From JAEXNA01 sp037189585 (GTDB lineage Bacteria > Vulcanimicrobiota > Xenobia > Xenobiales > JADMJV01), in contig JBBCJA010000020.1 in assembly GCA_037189585.1 (NCBI GenBank), forward strand, positions 62,001 through 126,000: a DNA stretch of 64,000 bases, read 5' to 3'. Below, piece by piece: positions 25,922 to 34,888 of this stretch (its first letter is position 1; the number at the start of each line of letters is the position of its first letter). The position numbers and the translations under genes were made by a program. Below the pieces are notes generated by a model, which saw nothing but the letters and a program-made list of their open reading frames with translations, searched no databases and was not told the origin of the DNA.

Positions 25922-26283
25922 GCGGACTTAGAATCCAGCGCTTGGCGGATGCGACGAGTGGTCATGGTGAAGTCGATGAACTCCAGACCGGCGACGTGCC
26001 GTCCGTTGGAAAGAGGCGATGTCCAGGCGATTCGAGCGTAGCCGTCCAGGTGTCCGTTGTCGGTGGTCAGGCGAAAGTCCACGCGCTGGTTGGGACGGAC
26101 GTTGGCGTTGATGACGACCCGAGCTCCCTGAGTGGTGTATTCGATCAAGGGAGCGGAGGCCAGCACCGAGCCTTTGGTCGCCACGGAGATGCTACCTTGC
26201 TTGGAGTTCCGACGGCATTCGCGGCGGTCTAGCCCCAACGGCTCATTCTGAGTGCTCTTCTTTTTGTCTATCAGGGTTAGCAT
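25918..26283 (-). CDS. PilZ-domain protein
   Basis: About 121 aa from ATG at 26283, which follows GGAGGCGCCAAG. Near the start DRRECRR supplies the RxxxR arginines of the PilZ c-di-GMP site, and ARIAWTSPLSNGRHVAGLEFIDF gives the second conserved strand (D/NxSxxG-like turn replaced by GARVVINA). This is a stand-alone c-di-GMP receptor. The diguanylate cyclase at 55.6 kb is a possible source of signal, and pilin genes are close by, which fits control of pilus-based motility or adhesion. Confidence 0.8.
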   Translation of the reverse strand: MLTLIDKKKSTQNEPLGLDRRECRRNSKQGSISVATKGSVLASAPLIEYTTQGARVVINANVRPNQRVDFRLTTDNGHLDGYARIAWTSPLSNGRHVAGLEFIDFTMTTRRIRQALDSKSA

Positions 26284-26449
26284 CTTGGCGCCTCCATCAG
26301 TATGGTCTGGTATCAAGATAGACTATGGGCCTATGTGGATTTCTCAAAATTGGCCCGAAAAGATGAACAAAATGTTAACTTCGGATTTCAGTCTGTTTTC
26401 AGATGGACTCAATATGATTGAGATAGAATTTTTTCACGGAGGTCTCGTT

Positions 26450-26977
26450 ATGGGACAGTTTGACATTCCCCTTTCCAGGGCCGGCGGTTTCTCGAGCCTG
26501 GCCGACGCCAAAGCGCATCGCAATATCACTCAGAAGTTCATCCAAAACCGCGATCTGGCCACCGAGACGGCCAACGATATGCGAGAGATCGACGAAGTAG
26601 AGATCGGATCAACCCCCTCAGACCTCTACAAAGACCTCGCCGCGGGGAAGGGAAAGGTCATTCTCCTGAGCCAACCTGAGGGTCGTCCGGTCTTGGGCGC
26701 CGAGTTGGACTACAACCCCGCTGACAATTCAACCAAGAATCTGGTGATTGACCTTGGTGACCAAAAGCTGACTCAGTACGGAAGTACTTATCGGTTGGAC
26801 GAGGGAGAAGGTAAAGAAACCGTCACGACTTACTTTAAGTTTGACGATCGGCGTAACGTCGTCTCTATTCTTGACCCCGACAGCGATGTTCCGAGGGTAT
26901 TCGGAGATGCCGACCCCAACAAGCTGACCAAAGGCGTTCTGCAGCCGGGAGCTCCCACCATTATCATATTAGGTTAG
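26450..26977 (+). CDS. Cytoplasmic protein of unknown function
   Basis: ATG at 26450 is preceded by GGAGG at 26438-26442, an excellent ribosome site; the frame is open upstream to 26252 but without such a site. The protein of 175 aa starts with a helical part (FSSLADAKAHRNITQKF) and continues with a beta-rich half (GKVILLSQPEGRPVLGAELD, TKNLVIDLGDQKLTQYGST, TVTTYFKFDDRRNVVSIL). No signal peptide. Family not recognised; the ending PGAPTIIILG is hydrophobic. Divergent from the PilZ gene. Confidence 0.65.
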   Translation: MGQFDIPLSRAGGFSSLADAKAHRNITQKFIQNRDLATETANDMREIDEVEIGSTPSDLYKDLAAGKGKVILLSQPEGRPVLGAELDYNPADNSTKNLVIDLGDQKLTQYGSTYRLDEGEGKETVTTYFKFDDRRNVVSILDPDSDVPRVFGDADPNKLTKGVLQPGAPTIIILG

Positions 26978-27065
26978 GAAGCGCCTTGGTCTAGAGTTTC
27001 GTGATGCTCTATGACTGGGGGAACAATGGGAGATAGTGACAGAAAACTAGGACTCGTGGGCGTTT

Positions 27066-29318
27066 GTGTGCAAGTATTATTGCATGAATCGCGCACGGAA
27101 GTGGAAGTTCTTACGGCCTCGTAACATACGAGGTTTTTCTTTATTGGAAATCACCGTTGTCTTGCTCTTACTGTCCGCGATAGCTTTACCGCTTCTGATC
27201 AATTCCAGAACCTCCAGCGACAGGATTAGGAGTCAGGGTTTAGCCCGTGCCTTGACCGAGGAGCTAAGGGCCGCTCGTGCTCACGCGGCTCAGGAGCAGA
27301 CCGATGTCGTGTTAGCTTTCCCTTCCGGTGGGGCCTGGCGTAGTTTTCGTGTCTATCAAGGGGAGGACGTACTGCAGCCAGTTCGGACCTTGAATTTCGA
27401 CAAAGAGTACGAAAGCTATATTTTAGCCGCGTCATGGCCCGCCACCGGCTCTTGGCAATCGAGCTCGACCTTGCCGACCCGGAACGACCTCCCCGCGGGC
27501 ATGAGCCTCGTTATTTTCCGCCCCGACGGCTCCGTGACATCTAACCTCCCGCGATTGGACGGCGCACACTGCCTGGTTGTCGGGAACGCGATGACCTTTA
27601 GCCGGGGAGAGGGAACTGTTTCTGAGCTTTCGGCGATCAAAGACCCCAACACCGTTCTTCTCCGGCCGTCCGGTACCATCGAGCTTGTCGAGAGACTTTA
27701 CCAGGCGTCGGTATCTCTCCCTGTGACGGATGCCAAGCCAACTCTATTGGCACTAGAGCTCGACGACTTGACCGGAGAGCACACTCCAGTCATCGATTCT
27801 ATCTCGTTTTTTCCTCGCAGTGGGTCGGTTGAAGGTCAGTCGGGTCTGGGGAAGACCTTCATCGAGATCCATCCTGTCGGTGAAGGTGAGCGGCTGAAAG
27901 AGTACGGCATGGTTACACTTGAAGTGGAGGCTTCCGATACCGATGGTGGTCCGCTCTTTCTTGAGGTTAAGGTCGACCCAAGTTTAGGGAGTCCAGGGAC
28001 GCTGACCTCTGATGGTCCCGTTCGGATGGAATATCTCAATGGACGCTGGAAAGGTACCGTGGGTTGGAAGCCTCCCGTCCAAGCGGACTCCGACATTACC
28101 TATAGCTTTCAAGTCAATGTCTCGGATAGAGACGGCCGCGTCGTGTCGACACGATCCGACGCCTCGGTATTACCGATTCTGACTACCCTCGCCGACAACC
28201 GCCTGGCGGTGGAAGATGTTGACGGAGTGGTTTATTTGGCCAATCTCGAGGGAGGGGAACTGGTCCGTATCACTCCTCCTGGCGCTTGGGAGAGCCAACC
28301 CATCTGGTCTGGAGACGGCACTAAGCTCTATGTCATCGCTCGAGAGGACAAGGAGACGAGTTTTGTTCGGTATAACGCTGATGGAACCGGTCGTAAGACG
28401 GTCACGGTTTTCCCTGAGGATGCTCAAGCTTTTCAGGTCGATCGAAGTGGGATGTATCTCGGCTTTTTGCACTCGGAGACTAAAGCCACCTATGACACTT
28501 TATCCAAAGAGGGATTTGCTCAGAAAAGCTCTTTGACGACTTACTCGCTGAGTATCTTGCACGTTTCCAGCGGGAAAGACCCTTTGCCCGTCGCGGGTGG
28601 TGTGGACGGGTTTGTCTTTCTCCCTTATGAAAATGGCCAGTTTCAGACCAGCATCGTCAAGGTTGACCACGAAGACGGGCCAGCTTTTGATGAAGGGGGA
28701 GTGCCGATCGAGGGAGAGACCCATGAATACGCGACGTTCGAGAGCAAGACTAATATCTCTCGGGCTTCGGGACTCGGTCCGGAGATCAAAAGTTCCGCTT
28801 ACGAGCTTTCCGTCGATCTGGATAAGGGCGCTTTGAACCCTTATGAGCCGAGGTATTTCGCCGGTTCGAAATCCTCTGTGCGCTCCCTCGCCGAAGGACG
28901 CAAATTAGAGGACTCCAGTTTTTATGTCTTTCAGAAGAAAGATGGTTACTGGGTTGATGTTGTAAAGCTCGCCAAGGATGTTAAGCTGCTCGAACCGCCC
29001 GTTTGGTCGGCCAATGGAGACTGGGTCGTTTATACGGTCGAGGAGAAGGGCGTGAGACGCGTCTATGCCCAACGCATACAACTCCCTGAGCCGGAGGCCA
29101 AGCATGAGGCTGTCGTCAATGATTCGATCCCCATGCTGGAGGGAACGAAAGTGGAATCGGTGACACCTACTCCGGGAGGTGACGCCATACTTTACATCGT
29201 GGGGACACTCGGAACGCCTGATTCTCGGCTGATGAGCCAGCGCACGAAGGAGGGCTCCGGCCCGGTCCAGATCGGTGTGAACTTACGCGGTGTGGCAAGC
29301 TATGCCATCACACAGTAG
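27066..29318 (+). CDS. GspH-like prepilin fused to TolB/WD40-like propeller region
   Basis: ATG at 27084 (or GTG 27066) leads to a basic leader and the prepilin cleavage site G|FSLLEITVVLLLLSAIALP, with Glu at +5. A GspH-like beta domain follows (ARAHAAQEQTDVVLAFPSGG). From about residue 380 come units typical of TolB/WD40-like propellers: GELVRITPPGAWESQPIWSG followed by DGTKLYVIA, then later PVWSANGDWVVYTVEE and VTPTPGGDAILYIVG. A pseudopilin with so large a C-terminal extension (750 aa) is rare. It overlaps the GspI-like gene by 29 bases (17 bases if the ATG is used) and heads the operon 27066-32057. Confidence 0.75.
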   Translation: MCKYYCMNRARKWKFLRPRNIRGFSLLEITVVLLLLSAIALPLLINSRTSSDRIRSQGLARALTEELRAARAHAAQEQTDVVLAFPSGGAWRSFRVYQGEDVLQPVRTLNFDKEYESYILAASWPATGSWQSSSTLPTRNDLPAGMSLVIFRPDGSVTSNLPRLDGAHCLVVGNAMTFSRGEGTVSELSAIKDPNTVLLRPSGTIELVERLYQASVSLPVTDAKPTLLALELDDLTGEHTPVIDSISFFPRSGSVEGQSGLGKTFIEIHPVGEGERLKEYGMVTLEVEASDTDGGPLFLEVKVDPSLGSPGTLTSDGPVRMEYLNGRWKGTVGWKPPVQADSDITYSFQVNVSDRDGRVVSTRSDASVLPILTTLADNRLAVEDVDGVVYLANLEGGELVRITPPGAWESQPIWSGDGTKLYVIAREDKETSFVRYNADGTGRKTVTVFPEDAQAFQVDRSGMYLGFLHSETKATYDTLSKEGFAQKSSLTTYSLSILHVSSGKDPLPVAGGVDGFVFLPYENGQFQTSIVKVDHEDGPAFDEGGVPIEGETHEYATFESKTNISRASGLGPEIKSSAYELSVDLDKGALNPYEPRYFAGSKSSVRSLAEGRKLEDSSFYVFQKKDGYWVDVVKLAKDVKLLEPPVWSANGDWVVYTVEEKGVRRVYAQRIQLPEPEAKHEAVVNDSIPMLEGTKVESVTPTPGGDAILYIVGTLGTPDSRLMSQRTKEGSGPVQIGVNLRGVASYAITQ

Positions 29319-30072
29319 AGCGGTTGCCGCTTTCTCTCTGATTGAAGCCGTCATCGCGGCCTTTTTGTTATTGACCTCACTTTTGGTGGTGGCCGCCCTC
29401 GTCGACTCGAGCCTACGGACCCAGGCCAAGGCTGAGCAGTACCTCATGGCCAGTGCGGTGGCGTCGAACGAACTCGACAAGCTCCGCGGTTATTCCGAAC
29501 GCTTTGGGCTGGAGCACCTCGATGGGTTTGACGGGCAAGGCTTCGCTTCGGAGGCCGACTCTACTTTTCGAATCACCCTGAAGGTCTCTCCTTATCTTCT
29601 ACCGGTTCCAAATTCTAGCCTGGAGTCCGAGTTCCCGGATGAGTCGAAGAGGCTCTTTCGGGACTCCACTCGGTTTATCCAAGTGCGAGTCGCCTGGTCT
29701 GAGGATCCTGGTGACAGAGTGGTGTTGTCCTCGATGGTCAGCGACTGGAGGAAGCAAGATTTCGAGGTGAAGATAGAGGCTGAGGGGGCCACCGAGGTCG
29801 AGCCCAACGGAACACTGAAGCTTAAAGCAAGTTCTGGCAAAGTCAAGGACCTCGTCTACACCTGGTACACCGAGCCTCTCGTAGGATTGGGCAGCCTGCG
29901 GGATGTCGCGCGAGACGGACAGAGTGCCGTCTATATCAATCGATATCGCACACCGGCCAATCGCTTCGTGACCTATCCGGGGACCTGTCGGGTGGTGGCT
30001 CGAGCCAAATACCGGAATGTCGTCAAGACGGGAGAGTTCATTGTGGAGAACCTTAATGATGCCACGCCGTAG
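29290..30072 (+). CDS. GspI-like pseudopilin
   Basis: 260 aa with prepilin-type cleavage segment A|FSLIEAVIAAFLLLTSLLVV near the N-terminus (Glu at +5, Ala instead of Gly at -1). A helical spine and an exported beta domain follow; residues from about 155 look Ig-like (VEPNGTLKLKASSGKVKD, TPANRFVTYPGTCRVVARA). The start is GTG 29290 or ATG 29302; both overlap the propeller fusion. Part of a pseudopilin operon coding the tip complex of a type II or type IV-like machine. Confidence 0.75.
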   Translation: MWQAMPSHSRAVAAFSLIEAVIAAFLLLTSLLVVAALVDSSLRTQAKAEQYLMASAVASNELDKLRGYSERFGLEHLDGFDGQGFASEADSTFRITLKVSPYLLPVPNSSLESEFPDESKRLFRDSTRFIQVRVAWSEDPGDRVVLSSMVSDWRKQDFEVKIEAEGATEVEPNGTLKLKASSGKVKDLVYTWYTEPLVGLGSLRDVARDGQSAVYINRYRTPANRFVTYPGTCRVVARAKYRNVVKTGEFIVENLNDATP

Positions 30073-30553
30073 TCTCCGCGGAGTGACGCTCTTTGAGAGT
30101 CTGGTGACACTCTTGTTGCTCTTTGTGGTGATGTCTTCGGTGGTTTCTCTTCTTCAGTCGAGCCTGCGCGCCATGAAGAGTCAGCAGGGACGAGCGATCA
30201 CGGAGGTTGCCTTTGTGCAAGAGTTGATCCGTAGGGACCTGGCCGACGCCTTGACCGTCAGCGGGGGGTCTGGAGAACTGCGTCTGAGCCGTCATGACTA
30301 TACGGTTCCCTGGCAACAGTTGCTGACCATGAGGGCGTCACCGAGGACCTTGTCTCCCATTCGGGTTTCTTACCAACTCATTGACGGTATGCTCAGGCGA
30401 GCCACTCCGACAGCCCAGGGAGGTGAGGCTCTCATGGCTTTAGATTCATTCCAGAGCGAGGTGTTGGAGACCGACGTGAGAGTGAGTATGGCTCTGAAGT
30501 CTGGCCAACGTCAGCGAAATCTCGTTTGGAGTTTTCGGTGTTCCGCTCTATGA
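30056..30553 (+). CDS. GspJ-like pseudopilin
   Basis: ATG at 30056 follows GGAG and overlaps the previous gene by 17 bases. Cleavage segment G|VTLFESLVTLLLLFVVMSSV with Glu at +5, then an N-terminal helix and a beta-rich domain (ELRLSRHDYTVPWQQLL, SYQLIDGMLRRATPT) typical of GspJ. At 165 aa it is shorter than usual (about 190). Its stop overlaps the next start as ATGA. Confidence 0.75.
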   Translation: MMPRRSLRGVTLFESLVTLLLLFVVMSSVVSLLQSSLRAMKSQQGRAITEVAFVQELIRRDLADALTVSGGSGELRLSRHDYTVPWQQLLTMRASPRTLSPIRVSYQLIDGMLRRATPTAQGGEALMALDSFQSEVLETDVRVSMALKSGQRQRNLVWSFRCSAL

Positions 30554-31020
30554 CCGTGCTTATCAGGCATCAACGGCGAGGCTCGGCTATTGTGTTCGCT
30601 TTGTTGGTGAGCATTCTCTTGGCCGTGATCGGGCTGTATCTGATCGGAGCCCGCCGGGGAGTTTACGCTAACGCTCGCGCCACGGTGTACAGCGCTCAGG
30701 CTCGGGCTTTGGCTTTGGCCGGAATGGATGACGTGATAGTTAAGCTCGCTAAGGATGCCTTCTTTCCAACAGGTGTTCCCGACGAACAGAAAGTGTTCAG
30801 CTACAGTGAAACATTGCGAGATCCCAATGATGGGGATGCGGTTCTCGGGACCTACCAGTGTACTGTCGATCGAAGCCGCGGTGAAGACGGATTGATCTTT
30901 TTGATGAGTGTGGGTACGGTTGGTCCGGTGAAAGCTCCTCAGGGACGTTATCGCGTGGCCGCGATTTTGGACACGCGGAACTTTTCACTTTCCCATTGGC
31001 GTGAAGGCCAGAACATATAG
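30550..31020 (+). CDS. PilX/GspK-like minor pilin
   Basis: Starts with ATGA overlapping the GspJ-like stop. Layout: RRGSAIVFALLVSILLAVIGL as basic leader and hydrophobic helix, then ARATVYSAQARALALAGMDDV, the amphipathic helix of PilX_N proteins. The exported domain is short (about 110 aa) and includes AVLGTYQCTVDRS. It is probably the initiator or cap of the pseudopilus whose other members are encoded upstream. No pilin-like Glu+5 is present, which is usual for GspK/PilX. Confidence 0.7.
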   Translation: MTVLIRHQRRGSAIVFALLVSILLAVIGLYLIGARRGVYANARATVYSAQARALALAGMDDVIVKLAKDAFFPTGVPDEQKVFSYSETLRDPNDGDAVLGTYQCTVDRSRGEDGLIFLMSVGTVGPVKAPQGRYRVAAILDTRNFSLSHWREGQNI

Positions 31021-31028
31021 GTGCCATT

Positions 31029-32057
31029 TTGGCTTTACGCTCGAACCATCTTCAGCAATTCACCAAAAAGTTCAAGGTCATGATGGCCTCAGGGTTCCCC
31101 ATGGTGGAAGCCTTGGAGGTGGCCAGTCAAGATGAGGACAAGCGCTGGATGGAAGCCACGAGGCAAGTGGCCAAGGATATCGCTCACGGTTCTACTTTAT
31201 CAAAAGCTTTGGGTCGTTGGCCTGCTTACTTCCCTAGCTATTACGTGGGCTCCGTGGCGAGCGCTGAAATCTCCGGACAATTGGTGCGGACCTTGGATTT
31301 TCTGGAAGGCTGGCTCGATCGAGAGGCGGAGCTTCGAGGTAAACTCGGCAAGGCGATGACCTATCCTGTAGCGGTGTTGACCTTCTCCCTAGTTATGGTG
31401 CTGGTGCTTTTCAATACGGTCATTCCGAAATTGATGAGCTCGTTCTCCTCCGATGCTTACAGCCAGGCTCTGCCCACCAAGATTTTGATGGGCATGACGG
31501 CGATTTTGAGCAGTCCACTTTTCTATCTGCTTTTGCTCGCCTGTTTTGGTGTGGGCGCTCGGTCATGGCGGCATCGGGAAACTCGAGAGAAAATTCTCAG
31601 CCTGTTCTACTCGACCCCGGTGATTGGAACCGTGTTGGGAAATATCGCGGCCTTGAGATATGTCAGTACCTTCGTGCTTTTATTGGAGGCGGGCGGCTCC
31701 ATGCTGCCGTCACTTCGAGCCGCGGCGGGGAGTTCGGGCAGCCCGCTTCTCGCGCGTGATGAGGAACGAGTGACTCGCGGGATTACCGAAGGAGAAGTCC
31801 TTTCGGAGCTGTGGCAGGCCAGACCGAATCTTTATCCTTCGATCATGGCGCAGATGGCCATGGTGGGGGAGTCTTCCTCTAGCCTCTCCGACGCCTTGGA
31901 ACGCAGTCTTCCCTATCTCGAGCTAGAGTCCCATCAGCGGTTGGACCGTTTCAGCGAGATTGTGGAGCCCGTTCTGATCAGCGGTGTCGCGCTTTTTATC
32001 GGCTTTGTGGCGGTCTCGGTGATCCTGCCGATATCCAGAATCACCGCTGAACTCTAG
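31029..32057 (+). CDS. Type II secretion / type IV pilus inner-membrane platform protein GspF (PilC)
   Basis: 342 aa with two repeated cytoplasmic domains: FTKKFKVMMASGFPMVEALEVAS and, later, ALRYVSTFVLLLEAGGSMLPSLRAAA. There are three membrane helices (TYPVAVLTFSLVMVLVLFN; around 160-180; ISGVALFIGFVAVSVILPI), the full GspF/PilC layout. The start is TTG at 31029, eight bases after the previous stop. It completes the pseudopilin operon. No GspE/PilB ATPase, GspD secretin or prepilin peptidase is encoded here, so those must come from elsewhere in the genome. Confidence 0.88.
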   Translation: MALRSNHLQQFTKKFKVMMASGFPMVEALEVASQDEDKRWMEATRQVAKDIAHGSTLSKALGRWPAYFPSYYVGSVASAEISGQLVRTLDFLEGWLDREAELRGKLGKAMTYPVAVLTFSLVMVLVLFNTVIPKLMSSFSSDAYSQALPTKILMGMTAILSSPLFYLLLLACFGVGARSWRHRETREKILSLFYSTPVIGTVLGNIAALRYVSTFVLLLEAGGSMLPSLRAAAGSSGSPLLARDEERVTRGITEGEVLSELWQARPNLYPSIMAQMAMVGESSSSLSDALERSLPYLELESHQRLDRFSEIVEPVLISGVALFIGFVAVSVILPISRITAEL

Positions 32058-32090
32058 ACACTTCCCTTCAGAGAGGGATGATAGCCCATA

Positions 32091-34343
32091 GTGGAAGCCC
32101 GAAACCTTGGTTCAAATCCCCCCGTTATAACCCCGAACGTGATGCGGTCCCTGGCCGCTCAGACCGGAAAACCCGAGATCGCTGAAGGGCCGGTGGATGT
32201 CTTCAGGAGACAGGCTAAGGGAGCCATCGCGCCTGGCTCTCCCGACGTGATGGAGAACGCTCCTCCACCTCCGGCGATGGCCGAGGTGGAAAGCCTCCTG
32301 ACCGAGACGGCCGTGGACCTGCCGGCCTTGAAGAACCAGCGCAAGGACCTGCGCGCTCAAATGAAAGAGGCGCGCGAGGGACCGCTAAAGGACCAGGCTA
32401 AGATTCACGCCACTCTCCAGGAGACTCAGAAGCTGCTGGCGGCCACCGAGCGTGCCAAGCGAGAGAAAACCTGGACCGAGATAAAGGGTGATCGGGAGGT
32501 CTCTTCCACCTATCAGAGCTACTTCACCACCGGCCGCACTCCGATCAAGGAGATGTCAGAGGTTCTCAAGGTCGCCGATGAGTTGGCCGATCCGAACTCA
32601 CCTCGCCGGCTCAAGGGCAATAGTATCGATATCCTGACCCGAGGCGAAGTCTGGGAAAAGAAGATGGAGTTGATGGAGCAGGCGGCCTCGAACCCCAAAG
32701 GGGCCCTGGTGGATGCCGAATACTTCGAACTTTCCAGTCCTGACGCCCTGGAGAAGTTGAACCGCGCGGCTCGCGGAGGAGCGAAGGTTCGCGTACTGAT
32801 CGATTCCGGCCGTTTGCAGTCGGATGGAGAGAATCTCGACGCGACCTCACTCGCCAGTCGCCTGAGCACGGTCAAGAGCCTGGAGAAGGGCTCGCGCGGC
32901 CAAGCCGGTGTTCAGTTCTTCGCCAATCAAGAGGTATTGGGCTCGCGCGGAGATCTCATGCATCGAAAACTCTTGCGGGTCAACGACACCGTGCTGTTCG
33001 GAGGGATGAACGCCAACTCCGGCTCGGGCGAGAACGTCGACAACGGTATGACTATGCAGGGACCGGCCGCGAAAAATCAGGCCGAGGCTTTTCAACGAGA
33101 TTTGGACCGCTCAGTGGGACGTGACGCCGAACAGATTTTCGGAAGTCAGCTGAAGGACTTACGAGAGAAAGAGAATATTTCGGTCAGCTCCATCGGGCTG
33201 CTGTCGCTCCTCGAGGCTTCGGGAACCGCGGTTCAAAAACCCGGGAAACGTTTTCCCGAGCGGGTGGACGCGGCCATCGAGTCGGCCTCCTTCCAGGGTG
33301 TGAAGGCTCACGATCTGGCCAACATTCCAGACCTCGACGGAGACGGTAAGATTACCGATGCCGATACTCGCGCCTACCTGGTCAAGGGCGAGGGGTCGGT
33401 TCAGTTGACTCAGCAGGGTCGAGAGTTCCTTGCTTCGGGACTAGAGACCGCGGTGGAGCGGATGAACAAACCGGAACGTAAGGAGAAGATGGCGCCTGGA
33501 GAGTTGCCCAGCGACAAGAAGGTCGGCACCGACACAGTCTCGGTTGGGGATACCTCGGCCGAGCGGACCGCCATGATGCTGCACACCATCGATTCGGCGG
33601 AAAAACAGATCGACGTCTCCGCCTTCGTAGTCAGCGAGGAAGTCGCCCGCGCCCTGGTCGAGAAGAAGAATCGGATGGGGGATGACTTTCAGGTTCGCGT
33701 GGTGCTGGATCCTGGACTCTACGGGTACGGGGGGACTCCCAACGAGAAAGGCTATCGCTTTCTCGAGGACAATGGTATTCCGGTGAAGTGGGCGGTGCTC
33801 GACCGTAGTAATCCCGATCACGACCGCAAGGTTCACGCCAAGTTGATGGTCACCGACAAGATGATGCTGACCGGGAGTACGAACTTCTCCAGCAAGGCTC
33901 TGCGCGCCAACTGGGAGCTTTCGGACGTCCTCTACTTCGGAGAGGATGATAAGAGTCAGGCCAAGCAAGAGGAGCTGCACCAGGATTTCGATCGTTTGTG
34001 GAATCGCGAGGCGATGAGCGTCAACACCAACGCCATCGCCGAACAGAAGTATGGAAAGATGAAAGACGGTCCTGAAAAGAATCTGATGATCGACCGCGAG
34101 CGAGGTCGGACCATCAAGAGTTTCCTGCGCAGCATCGAAAACTACGAGCGAGCTATCGGCAAGCAAGTTCAAGCCGAGGTCAGTTCTAGCCCCGAACTAC
34201 AGTTCAATCTGGACCAGCAGGTTCAACAGGGCGAGGCGCGAGGTTATGCTCTCCTGGAGCTCTTGGGGGATGAGAAGATGCAAAGCCTGCGAGAGAACAC
34301 TCCCGCCTACAAGAAACTCCTCGAGATGTCTCAGGCTGGATAG
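32091..34343 (+). CDS. Phospholipase D-superfamily protein with two HKD motifs and an EF-hand-like loop
   Basis: 750 aa, no signal peptide. The N-terminal 150 residues are proline-rich and coiled-coil (KNQRKDLRAQMKEAREGPL). HKD motif one, HRKLLRVND with GGMNANSG, lies near residue 291; motif two, HAKLMVTD with LTGSTNFSS, near 582, so both halves of the active site are present. Between them, near 414-425, DLDGDGKITDADT is a perfect calcium-binding EF-hand loop. It could be a phospholipase, nuclease or cardiolipin-synthase-like enzyme. The absence of a leader and membrane helices suggests a cytoplasmic or non-Sec exported effector. GTG start at 32091. Confidence 0.85.
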   Translation: MEARNLGSNPPVITPNVMRSLAAQTGKPEIAEGPVDVFRRQAKGAIAPGSPDVMENAPPPPAMAEVESLLTETAVDLPALKNQRKDLRAQMKEAREGPLKDQAKIHATLQETQKLLAATERAKREKTWTEIKGDREVSSTYQSYFTTGRTPIKEMSEVLKVADELADPNSPRRLKGNSIDILTRGEVWEKKMELMEQAASNPKGALVDAEYFELSSPDALEKLNRAARGGAKVRVLIDSGRLQSDGENLDATSLASRLSTVKSLEKGSRGQAGVQFFANQEVLGSRGDLMHRKLLRVNDTVLFGGMNANSGSGENVDNGMTMQGPAAKNQAEAFQRDLDRSVGRDAEQIFGSQLKDLREKENISVSSIGLLSLLEASGTAVQKPGKRFPERVDAAIESASFQGVKAHDLANIPDLDGDGKITDADTRAYLVKGEGSVQLTQQGREFLASGLETAVERMNKPERKEKMAPGELPSDKKVGTDTVSVGDTSAERTAMMLHTIDSAEKQIDVSAFVVSEEVARALVEKKNRMGDDFQVRVVLDPGLYGYGGTPNEKGYRFLEDNGIPVKWAVLDRSNPDHDRKVHAKLMVTDKMMLTGSTNFSSKALRANWELSDVLYFGEDDKSQAKQEELHQDFDRLWNREAMSVNTNAIAEQKYGKMKDGPEKNLMIDRERGRTIKSFLRSIENYERAIGKQVQAEVSSSPELQFNLDQQVQQGEARGYALLELLGDEKMQSLRENTPAYKKLLEMSQAG

Positions 34344-34415
34344 TCGTTGACGCTCGAGAAGCGGCTTCAACCTCTGTCTGAGAGGTGGCATTTCGGGGAC
34401 GAAGAAGCTTCAGGG

Positions 34416-34877
34416 ATGGAGCAAATGCACTTCATTGGCATGCTCGCCGCGCTGGCCTTGACTTCATGGGTCGCTAGTTTTCGTGCTTTTGCTGGAGGGC
34501 TTCAAACGCTTGACCGCATTCTGGTCACAGGGTTTCTCGTCGCCGTTGGCGTTCGCCTCGCCCTCGTTCCCTACGTGCGCGCGGCACCCATCCAGTCCAG
34601 CGACTTCTTTAACGCCACCGGGCTGACCGAGTGGGTCTATGCTTGGGGACTAACATTCGTCTGCGTGGGATGCGCTGTTTTCAGCACGGAATGTCTCGCC
34701 CGTCTGGAACCCCTTCCGAAAGGCCGACTTGCCCAATCGGGTCGCGCTTTCCTCACGGCGTTGTTGTCTTGCCTGTTGGCTACCGTCGTCGCGGCACTTC
34801 TCATGACCGCGATTCGGGTGCGTGAGCGTGCTAATTATGTTTGGACGGTCTTTCCCATAGAGCGTAGGAATGGTTAG
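34416..34877 (+). CDS. Four-helix membrane protein of unknown function
   Basis: About 153 aa with four predicted membrane helices (FIGMLAALALTSWVASF; LVTGFLVAVGVRLALV; WVYAWGLTFVCVGCAVF; LTALLSCLLATVVAALLM). ATG at 34416 is more likely than the open TTG at 34347, since the added residues are polar and lack a ribosome site. It follows the phospholipase D gene on the same strand. No motif or family recognised. Confidence 0.6.
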   Translation: MEQMHFIGMLAALALTSWVASFRAFAGGLQTLDRILVTGFLVAVGVRLALVPYVRAAPIQSSDFFNATGLTEWVYAWGLTFVCVGCAVFSTECLARLEPLPKGRLAQSGRAFLTALLSCLLATVVAALLMTAIRVRERANYVWTVFPIERRNG

Positions 34878-34888
34878 AGTTTGGGGCG

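Noticed and set aside
32091..32125. tRNA T-arm-like GGTTCAAATCC
   Set aside because: No acceptor, D or anticodon arms upstream; it is within the N-terminal codons of the phospholipase D gene.
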